Assembly (NCBI GenBank): GCA_900316475.1
Contig: ONDA01000018.1
Location: 36,409 to 100,408 of the forward strand
Reading direction: 5' to 3'
DNA length: 64,000 bases
Source of the DNA: an uncultured Prevotellaceae bacterium
GTDB taxonomy: Bacteria > Bacteroidota > Bacteroidia > Bacteroidales > Bacteroidaceae
Shown: piece after piece, positions 58,053 to 64,000 of the stretch
Layout of the letters: each line of letters starts with the position of its first letter
How positions within the stretch are numbered: position 1 is the stretch's first letter
Made by a program: the position numbers and the translations under genes
Notes under the pieces: model-generated
Told to the model about the DNA's origin: nothing
The model's database searches: none
Seen by the model: the letters and a program-made list of their open reading frames with translations, nothing else

Positions 58053-58240
58053 TTTCCGTAACGTACTGCGTTGACCTCTGCCTGAATTTCCTCGTCGGTC
58101 ATCTGCGGAGTCTTCGGGCAGGATTCGATGAACCTTTCGACGGACGTGCGACGGCGGCGCATCGTCCAGCCCATGCGCTTTGCAAGCGTCTCGACGAAGG
58201 CAGCGTCCTGAATGGGGATAGTCAATACCAAATCTTCCAT
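58049..58240 (-). CDS. Antitoxin of the PIN toxin
   Basis: 63 residues. Short protein of the PIN-partner type (MEDLVLTIPIQDAAFVETLA, KRMGWTMRRRRTSVERFIES, DEEIQAEVNAVRYGK). It overlaps the toxin start by four bases (ATGA), the standard arrangement. The basic region near residue 28 may contact DNA for autoregulation. A TAACTTTG -7 box lies about 25 bases upstream (plus-strand CAAAGTTA near 58270). Its toxin partner is broken, so it may now be unneeded or protect against a related toxin elsewhere. Confidence 0.8.
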   Translation of the reverse strand: MEDLVLTIPIQDAAFVETLAKRMGWTMRRRRTSVERFIESCPKTPQMTDEEIQAEVNAVRYGK

Positions 58241-58327
58241 AACTCTTCTTTGTTTTATGATTTACGTCGGCAAAGTTACAACTTTTCCGCGAACTTTTGT
58301 CGCCTCCGTCCGAAAAACTTCCGATAT

Positions 58328-58831
58328 TTAACGTTGATTTTCATCTTCGTTTTCTCGCCTCGGCATAAAAACACGTTTTTCTGCTCTCGGCTTAGCGAAA
58401 ACACTCTGAAAGGCATTGCAAGGTTTTCCGCCCTTTGTTTCTCCACATTTATATATTATAGGCCGTCCGTCGTGGCGGTCTTTTTCTTGTGGCATCCCCG
58501 GCTTACGCCAGCCCCTTAACGAAGGGGCTTCAAAGGTAAAGAAGATAGACGAGCAGCGAGAGCGTGAGCGTAGAGCCGAGGTGTATGCAACAAGAACACC
58601 GAGTATCACGACCGCATCGTGAGCCTTGTGAACAGCAACGCAGATGCTGAGTTCCGAGGGGCTATAGACCGTCCTCGTTATCTTCTGGGCCCTGTCTACC
58701 GTACCCAGGCTGGCCATCCGCTGCCAGTATTCACAGGCACGCGAGCGTACCGTCTCGTCATAGCGGGACATCGCATCCCCGAAAAGGTCCTGCTCGTCGC
58801 GATGCTCGGAGAGCCAGTTCAGGCAGAACAA
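58328..58831 (-). CDS. Doubtful hypothetical protein
   Basis: A 167-codon frame. The N-terminal half (WLSEHRDEQDLFGDAMSRYD, ETVRSRACEYWQRMASLGTV) looks protein-like, and the C-terminal half (KGGKPCNAFQSVFAKPRAEK) looks like translated repeat DNA that runs toward the antitoxin promoter. A plus-strand frame of similar length overlaps it (58619-59134). Neither shows a known family. I suspect an old gene end joined to a dispersed intergenic repeat. Confidence 0.3.
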   Translation of the reverse strand: MFCLNWLSEHRDEQDLFGDAMSRYDETVRSRACEYWQRMASLGTVDRAQKITRTVYSPSELSICVAVHKAHDAVVILGVLVAYTSALRSRSRCSSIFFTFEAPSLRGWRKPGMPQEKDRHDGRPIIYKCGETKGGKPCNAFQSVFAKPRAEKRVFMPRRENEDENQR

Positions 58832-59035
58832 AACGCTTTCACAGGCTCAAAACCACGGAAACAGGGGCCTACAGACCATTTTATACTGCCAAATCACCCC
58901 GAAATTCATGAAAAATTGTTCAGCGGTGCTCTCACTGATAGACAACAGCACAACCATTCCCATCTACAAGTACGGATTCACAGGCGACTGGCGCAAGGAA
59001 CCTATATGGAAGTAGGTACAATTTTGCTTATAGAT

Positions 59036-59112
59036 TTTGGTGGATTCAAAATAAATGATTACCTTTGCACCCGATGTTGGGCCATAAAACGGCTGGTGGT
59101 TCTTCATCGGGT
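59036..59112 (+). promoter_or_regulatory. Promoter and hairpin leader before the lipoprotein pair
   Basis: TTTG (59036-59039), 20 bases, TACCTTTG (59060-59067), an exact consensus match. The transcript would begin with a 7-bp stem CCCGATG (59070-59076) / CATCGGG (59106-59112) and a leader of about 200 bases before the next start codons. The 59113-59281 stretch holds a fragment frame ending EYGLQFVTLKNLNPPNCL but no clear gene. Confidence 0.6.
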
Positions 59113-59296
59113 GTTCATTGAAAGCAATTTGTAGCAGAACATGGAATTGAGTACGGTCTCCAATTCGTAACCCTCAAAAACCTCAATCCCCCAAACTGCC
59201 TTTAAATAAAGAAAGATTGCGAATTCTTACAAAGTAACGAAAAAACGAGAGAAATGCCAAATTTATTTAAGTAAAAGGAGAATGCGTTTCTTTTTT

Positions 59297-59620
59297 CAAT
59301 GGTATTATCTACCATGCTTATCTGCTCTTGTGGCAGCAATGCCACCAAGAGCGAGATTTGAGGGCGTGAACAACTACTGCCACAGCGCATACGACTGGAG
59401 CGCAGCCGAGAGTAATCCTTCCATTATGGGAGTGGAGATGGGCGAAGATACCGACTCTGCCTATCAGGTGGTGTTCCGCAGTTATACGGGGGCAATGGTA
59501 CACTTTTATGTCGACAAGGCCAATGGCACGACCAGAATGGTGGAATCCGTCCCTGCCCTTCATGTCGAGGAAGAGGCCGGAACCATTAATCTGCTTGATT
59601 ACATAGATAAAAATGAATAA
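59297..59620 (+). pseudogene. Frameshifted lipoprotein
   Basis: One frame starts at 59297-59299 and codes a lipoprotein signal (MVLSTMLICSCGSNATKSEI), then hits TGA. The next frame continues as FEGVNNYCHSAYDWSAAESN, SIMGVEMGEDTDSAYQVVFR and ends LLDYIDKNE at 59620. Removing one T from the TTT near 59358 would join them as KSEIEGVNNY. So it is either a real frameshift or a sequencing slip in a homopolymer. The mature domain is unknown. The stop overlaps the following lipoprotein gene by 8 bases. Confidence 0.7.
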
Positions 59621-59906
59621 AGCAATGCATTGGATGGCCTGCGCCATCCTCGCTATAGGTTTTCTGGGTTCGTGTACCATCCAAGAGATTTTCAGCGACG
59701 CTGTGGAGTCCAGTGCTTACAGTGGATTACAGAAAGCGCAGAAGCCGAAAGGAACGCATCCTAGTGCCAAACAACAGGCGAAGGAGGCCGAGAGACTAAA
59801 GCAGGAGGGCAAATGCCCCTCCTGCCGAGGCATGGGTAAGACCCCTGACGGTCGCTATACCTGCACCGCCTGCAATGGCACGGGGAAGTATACATCTAAT
59901 AATTAG
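59613..59906 (+). CDS. Small lipoprotein with DnaJ-type zinc-binding motifs
   Basis: 97 residues. Lipoprotein signal with lipobox AIGFLGSCTIQEIFS, a Lys-rich helix (KPKGTHPSAKQQAKEAERLK), then two CxxCxGxG-like units, KCPSCRGMGKTPDGRYTC and TACNGTGKY, as in the DnaJ cysteine-rich domain. It may bind zinc or act in periplasmic folding; its partner is not known. It overlaps the frameshifted lipoprotein gene and is 21 bases before the phosphatase-type gene. Confidence 0.75.
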   Translation: MNKAMHWMACAILAIGFLGSCTIQEIFSDAVESSAYSGLQKAQKPKGTHPSAKQQAKEAERLKQEGKCPSCRGMGKTPDGRYTCTACNGTGKYTSNN

Positions 59907-59927
59907 CATTTTAACCCCTATAGAAAT

Positions 59928-61085
59928 ATGAAAAAATCAAAAGTATGGATGATGGCTGCCGTCTGGCTGACGAGTCTGACGGCTGGCCATGCACAGGAGG
60001 CAGAGACGTTCAGCATAGCGACGCTGAACGTGGACGGTCTGCCGCAGAAGATTTTAGTCGCCAAGGTGAACCCCGACGGCCCCGGCGGCGGTGGCAGCGT
60101 CAGGATAGGACGCTACCTGCAGAAGCGAGGCTACGACCTGGTGATGATGCAGGAGGACTTCAACTACCACGAGGAGTTGACCGTCCCCTTGGAGGACGAC
60201 TATCAGGCGGACGCCTGGAGCGGCGACGTGGGAGTGGATGGTCGCCAGATAGACTTCCTGCACTTGCAGAACCACCGCTTCGGGTGCGACGGCTTGATGG
60301 GCACGTGGAAGAGCGGCATCACGCTGACCGCTACGATCCGCACCCCCTGGACGGCCAACTTCGGCAAGTTCAGCCATGCGCTCGACGAGATGGTTACCAA
60401 GGGCTTCCGCCGCTACGAACTGACACTGCGCGGCGGACAGCAGATAGTGGTCTATAACATGCACATGGATGCCGACGACACAGCCGACGAGCGCGAGGGC
60501 AAGGACAGCCTGGACCGCGATGCACGCCTGAAGCAGTGGAGCCAGTTGCGTGAGGACATCCTCGCCCGCTTGGACACGCGCCCCGTCATCGTCGTGGGCG
60601 ACCTGAACAGTTACTACTGCCGCGACCAGATCAAGAAGAATTTCATCGACGCGATAGAGGCCACGGGACGTGCCAAGGTGTACGACGCATGGGTGGAACT
60701 GCAGAACAGCGGGAAGTATCCCGACCCGGTCGAGGGCATCGTGTGCTGTGAGGCTGACGGAAATATCCTCGAGAGCGGTGAGGGTCTCGACAAGGTGCTG
60801 TATGTGAATCCTACTGACGGCACCGCGATTCATGCCGTCAGTTATCAACTCGACACCGTGGGCTATCTGCACGACGGCAAGATGCTGGGCGACCACTATC
60901 CCGTGGCTGTCACCTTCCAGACGGGCGACCGAAAGACAACGGGCATAACGACTACGAATGACACGAATTTAACGAATTCTGACAATACGTGGTACGACCT
61001 TCAGGGGCGCCGCGCCGACGGCCATGCACGCGGCATCGTGATTGAGCGCGACGGAGAGAAGACACATAAACGGATCATCAAATGA
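59928..61085 (+). CDS. Secreted endonuclease/exonuclease/phosphatase-family protein
   Basis: 385 residues. Signal peptide (MAAVWLTSLTAGHAQ), then the EEP fold: TFSIATLNVDGLPQKI, YDLVMMQEDFNYHEEL (catalytic Glu), VVYNMHMDADDTADER, VIVVGDLNSYYCRDQI (Asp-x-Asn) and KMLGDHYPVAVTFQ (final Asp-His). The family includes sphingomyelinases, phosphodiesterases and nucleases; sphingolipid or lipid headgroup cleavage fits a secreted enzyme but is not proven. The end (WYDLQGRRADGHARGIVIER) looks like a sorting tail. It overlaps the next gene by four bases. Confidence 0.88.
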   Translation: MKKSKVWMMAAVWLTSLTAGHAQEAETFSIATLNVDGLPQKILVAKVNPDGPGGGGSVRIGRYLQKRGYDLVMMQEDFNYHEELTVPLEDDYQADAWSGDVGVDGRQIDFLHLQNHRFGCDGLMGTWKSGITLTATIRTPWTANFGKFSHALDEMVTKGFRRYELTLRGGQQIVVYNMHMDADDTADEREGKDSLDRDARLKQWSQLREDILARLDTRPVIVVGDLNSYYCRDQIKKNFIDAIEATGRAKVYDAWVELQNSGKYPDPVEGIVCCEADGNILESGEGLDKVLYVNPTDGTAIHAVSYQLDTVGYLHDGKMLGDHYPVAVTFQTGDRKTTGITTTNDTNLTNSDNTWYDLQGRRADGHARGIVIERDGEKTHKRIIK

Positions 61086-62731
61086 CTACAGGCATGAGAA
61101 AACTGATACTTTCAGCCCTGCTGACGGCAGGCGTCGGCCTGAGTGCTACGGCGCAGAACAGCTATAAGATACTGTCGGAATGTGACACCACCGTGAAGGC
61201 CAGGATAGAACGGGTGACACTGGGCTCACGCGACGTGCGCCACTTCGTCTATGAATACCCGTCGAAGGATGGCGACGGACAGCCCGTCACCATCAGCGGC
61301 ATCGTCATGGTGCCTGCCGACATTGCCAACGGCACGACACCCTGCGACGGCATCATCCTCTTCAACCACCACACCATCGGCGGACCAGAGCAGGCTCCCT
61401 CGCAGGGTGAACTCGACGTGCCCAGCGGCATACTGGCCAATCCCCTGAAGCCCAACTACATCATCGTCATGAGTGACTACATCGGCTACGGCTCGTCCAT
61501 CGACCACCAGACGGCCTACCTCTGCGGCGACACCAATGCCCGCAACTGTCTTGACGGACTGCTGGCTGCCCGCCAGTTGCTTGACGACAAGCAGATTCCG
61601 CAGGGACGCTTCCTCTTCAACATGGGCTACTCGCAGGGCGGCACCGAGAGCATGTACATCGCCAAACTGCGCGACATGGAATACAAGGACCGCGGCATCA
61701 CCTTCGACAAGACTTTTTCGGGTGGCGGCATGCTCGACTGTGAGGAGGCTTACTCAGCATACGTCGATAAAGACCAGTGCGACGACATCAACGATGTAGC
61801 CATGTTCCTCATCTCTGTCAACGAAAACTGTCATCTGGGCATCGACTATCACGACCTCTTCAAGGAGCCGCTGGCGTCCCACGTGCAGGAAGTCATCGAG
61901 ACAAAGAGCAAGAGTGTATTCTCCAGGATTGGCGTGTCTGACCTCGACTCGCTCCACAAGCTCCTGCAGCCCGCCTATATGGACTGGCGCAGTGATGAAT
62001 ACAAGGCACTGAAGGCCAAGCTTGCAGAAATAAAAATCACCAACGGATGGGAACCAGACACTACGCAGCGCTACTTCATCGAGCACAGCCGCCACGACAA
62101 TTATGTACCCGTCAAGTGCGCACGTGCCATCATCCCGTGGATGAAGAGCAAAGGCTTCACACCTAGTCTGGTGCCCGGAAAGACGAATTTGCAGACCAAC
62201 ACCATTGTCTTTAAGTTGAAGCATCAGCCTTCGGCAGCAGTCTGGTTTGTCCAGACCATGGCCGCCGTACAGGCATGGCCCGTCCTCTATTACGAGGGCG
62301 AGCAGAACCGCTACTATCACAATGTTGTCAAGGACCTCAACCTGATGAAGGTGGTCAAGTTCCTCGAGAGTTTGGGCATAGACTTACGCAAGATGTTCAA
62401 CACTTCCGAGGCACGTGCTTTCGTGGCTGCTCCCCGCAGAGCCAGTTTCTTCGACCTGCTACAACAGATACAGGACGCGCTGGCCAAAGTTGACCTCACC
62501 ATCTACGACGTAATAGAGATGATTCTCGATGCTGGCATTACACCAGAGGACATCATGGCGGTGTATAATTACATCAAAAATACCGATGCCCCGTCAGCCC
62601 GGGAGACCGTCTCCATCGGTGAGCACGTGGAGGCTCCCGTCTATCTGCTGCGGCAGTATGAGCAGACGCTGGCCGACTGGCTCCTGCTAGGAGGTGTCGA
62701 TGTGAGATACGACCAGTGGGGATGGGAATAA
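61082..62731 (+). CDS. Secreted lipase/esterase-type alpha/beta hydrolase
   Basis: 549 residues. Signal peptide (LILSALLTAGVGLSATAQ). The body matches the secretory lipase/S9-like hydrolases: GIVMVPADIANGTTPCDGII, VMSDYIGYGSSIDHQT, nucleophile in FLFNMGYSQGGTESMYIAKL, and His in FIEHSRHDNYVPVKCARAII. A C-terminal helical region (residues 450-549) is extra. Coupled by ATGA to the phosphatase-type gene, so the two probably act on the same lipid or ester substrate outside the cytoplasm. Confidence 0.8.
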   Translation: MTTGMRKLILSALLTAGVGLSATAQNSYKILSECDTTVKARIERVTLGSRDVRHFVYEYPSKDGDGQPVTISGIVMVPADIANGTTPCDGIILFNHHTIGGPEQAPSQGELDVPSGILANPLKPNYIIVMSDYIGYGSSIDHQTAYLCGDTNARNCLDGLLAARQLLDDKQIPQGRFLFNMGYSQGGTESMYIAKLRDMEYKDRGITFDKTFSGGGMLDCEEAYSAYVDKDQCDDINDVAMFLISVNENCHLGIDYHDLFKEPLASHVQEVIETKSKSVFSRIGVSDLDSLHKLLQPAYMDWRSDEYKALKAKLAEIKITNGWEPDTTQRYFIEHSRHDNYVPVKCARAIIPWMKSKGFTPSLVPGKTNLQTNTIVFKLKHQPSAAVWFVQTMAAVQAWPVLYYEGEQNRYYHNVVKDLNLMKVVKFLESLGIDLRKMFNTSEARAFVAAPRRASFFDLLQQIQDALAKVDLTIYDVIEMILDAGITPEDIMAVYNYIKNTDAPSARETVSIGEHVEAPVYLLRQYEQTLADWLLLGGVDVRYDQWGWE

Positions 62732-62750
62732 TCATACAGAATAGGGAACG

Positions 62751-63218
62751 ATGAAGAGACACGTGCAGACCTTCTTCCGCCATCCTTTCTGGAGTGACTG
62801 GCGTACCATCACGGCTGTCTATGCGCTGATTCCCATCATTATTGGCCTGATGAAATGGACGAAGGAGAATGATACCTACCAGATTTACAAGTCGGTATTC
62901 TGGAACACCATCAACCAACTGCCGCTCTATGAGTTTTATGACTATCTGAAGGGCATGACCGGCTTCGTCATCTGGTATGTCACTGCTCCTTGGAAGCGTG
63001 GACGTTGGAATCTGGTTCTGCTCATCTACGCATTCATCTTCACCTCGCTCTGCACAAGCGACATTTTCTTCCCACGCATCATCTGGAAACAGCAGCTAGA
63101 GCCCTACGCCTTGAAGGCTCTGCCAACAGCTATCATTTGGTTTTACCTGATTTACGAGATGAACACCAAAGACTACAAGAGTGTGAGCCTGGTCGAAAAA
63201 AAATCCAGACGGGAATAG
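62751..63218 (+). CDS. Membrane protein of unknown function
   Basis: 155 residues with about four hydrophobic segments (WRTITAVYALIPIIIGLMKW, GMTGFVIWYVTAPWK, LVLLIYAFIFTSLCTSDIFF, LPTAIIWFYLIYEM). Basic termini (MKRHVQTFFRHPFW, VEKKSRRE). No family recognised. It lies 19 bases after the lipase gene on the same strand and is closed by a terminator, so it is likely the third gene of that transcript. Confidence 0.75.
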   Translation: MKRHVQTFFRHPFWSDWRTITAVYALIPIIIGLMKWTKENDTYQIYKSVFWNTINQLPLYEFYDYLKGMTGFVIWYVTAPWKRGRWNLVLLIYAFIFTSLCTSDIFFPRIIWKQQLEPYALKALPTAIIWFYLIYEMNTKDYKSVSLVEKKSRRE

Positions 63219-63238
63219 AAGTTTCCCGTCTGGATTTG
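63197..63238. terminator. Bidirectional terminator
   Basis: A long stem AAATCCAGACGGGAA / TTTCCCGTCTGGATTT flanked by A and T runs. It ends the plus-strand membrane-protein gene and the minus-strand barrel gene. Confidence 0.85.
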
Positions 63239-63259
63239 ATTTATCGCTTGTTGATCGAT

Positions 63260-63874
63260 TTAGCGCGAACCGGCCCAGTTGAAACCGATTGTAGCAAAGA
63301 AGATACCTGTATGGATGCTATAATCTTTATTACCCTCATACCAGTTCTTCAAGCCAATATCATAGCCTAAGTCAAGAGTCAGACGGCCGAAGTTCATACC
63401 GCAACCAAAACGGACACCATAGTCGAAACGGTCATCGTTCCAATCATTGTCTTTATCAACATCTTCGCAGTTATAAGAGAACCAGGGACCGAGGAACGGA
63501 TTGATGAACAGGTTGGGAGCCACGTTAATATGATAGCTGGCTGTCAACGGCAGCTGAACGCAATGTGCGTCAACGTCCTTTGTCTTGCCTCTGTATTCAT
63601 ACGAATAGCCCTGATTCTGATAATACAGACCAAGTCCCAAGAAGATGGGTACTGGAGCCACCTGGAAGTCAAGGCCAAAGCCGCCGGTCGGGAACCACAA
63701 TCCCTTAATGTCGTCGGTATTATCACCAGTCAGCGTACTAGCGGTAACACCGCCACGGATACCCATGTGGAAGCGGTCGGGCACACGATTGTTGTCCTTC
63801 TTGCGGAACTGTGCATTGGCAGTCGTTGCTGTCAGTAGCATGGCAGCTGCAAGCATCATCATGATTTTTTTCAT
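63260..63874 (-). CDS. Outer-membrane beta-barrel protein
   Basis: 204 residues. Signal peptide (IMMMLAAAMLLTATTANAQ), then an OmpA/porin-like small barrel (RFHMGIRGGVTASTLTGDN, GGFGLDFQVAPVPIFLGLGL, YYQNQGYSYEYRGKTKDV, GCGMNFGRLTLDLGYDIGLK) ending in aromatic strands (HTGIFFATIGFNWAG). Similar in plan to the barrel at 55.3-55.9 kb. Function unknown; such proteins are common surface antigens in Prevotella. Confidence 0.85.
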   Translation of the reverse strand: MKKIMMMLAAAMLLTATTANAQFRKKDNNRVPDRFHMGIRGGVTASTLTGDNTDDIKGLWFPTGGFGLDFQVAPVPIFLGLGLYYQNQGYSYEYRGKTKDVDAHCVQLPLTASYHINVAPNLFINPFLGPWFSYNCEDVDKDNDWNDDRFDYGVRFGCGMNFGRLTLDLGYDIGLKNWYEGNKDYSIHTGIFFATIGFNWAGSR

Positions 63875-64000
63875 AATTCTAACTTTTTAAAGGTTAATGA
63901 ATAAGCCTCAAATCCGCAACCTATAGGGTTTAGTGGGATTTTGCTTGCAAAGCGACAAAATTCATTTTATTGTACATATTTCTTGCACAACAGAAATGTC

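Noticed and set aside
58619-59134. 171-codon plus-strand frame
   Set aside because: No start context, overlaps the opposite frame and a clear promoter; homology not recognisable.
1-64000. tRNA or rRNA genes
   Set aside because: No cloverleaf or conserved rRNA stretch was recognised by eye; a tRNA scan would be needed to exclude them fully.

Overview
The window looks like chromosomal DNA of a Bacteroidales bacterium, most likely Prevotella or a close relative. The evidence is the many promoters of the TTTG-N19/20-TAnnTTTG type, the lack of strong Shine-Dalgarno sites, secreted proteins ending in a G-x-YI-x-GG-K tail, and the gene order pheA / aminotransferase / DAHP synthase-chorismate mutase / tyrA. 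No rRNA or tRNA gene was recognised.

1-5.2 kb: an LpxL-type acyltransferase, a broken ffh joined to the 3' part of a secreted-protein gene, a secreted protein and a QueH/5-formyl-THF cyclo-ligase fusion. 5.2-14.2 kb: an AT-rich accessory stretch with a HigA-like regulator, an AbiH defence gene, and a coupled trio of a PD-(D/E)xK-like protein, a dockerin-bearing subtilase and a cohesin-like/MBG-repeat protein. 14.2-20 kb: a structured small RNA, a macrodomain protein, an esterase, a TerB/DnaJ protein, an inositol monophosphatase and an Rpn-type nuclease. 20.1-23 kb: a VirE-type primase/helicase gene enclosed by 87-bp inverted repeats, followed by an HU-like gene. 23-29.5 kb: a GH53 galactanase, an EamA exporter, and the aromatic amino acid operon, whose leader has a Tyr/Phe-rich peptide and a terminator/antiterminator pair.

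29.6-55.2 kb is a large aryl-polyene/flexirubin-like biosynthetic cluster. It has three ketosynthases with Cys-His-His, two KS-like partners, two acyl carrier proteins, FabG, two hot-dog dehydratases, a thioesterase, a methyltransferase, an LpxL-like acyltransferase, LolA, a DUF3261-like protein, an MMPL exporter fused to a PlsC domain, a GT2, two CrtI-like oxidoreductases, a radical SAM protein and a TonB receptor. Divergent promoters at 53.1-53.2 kb and a promoter before lolA appear to drive it. No enzyme that makes or activates the aryl starter was found.

55-64 kb: outer-membrane proteins, a lipoprotein with a structured leader, a toxin-antitoxin pair whose PIN toxin has a stop codon, a frameshifted lipoprotein, and a secreted phosphatase-type and lipase-type pair.

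The most striking structure cuts across these regions. Tandem repeats with a 7-bp period, with a different unit at different sites, lie at gene junctions and inside reading frames. They add peptide inserts to the QueH fusion, the exporter, the DUF3261-like protein and a ketosynthase, and they build one signal peptide. A 320-bp near-palindrome with internal 21-bp repeats lies upstream of lolA.
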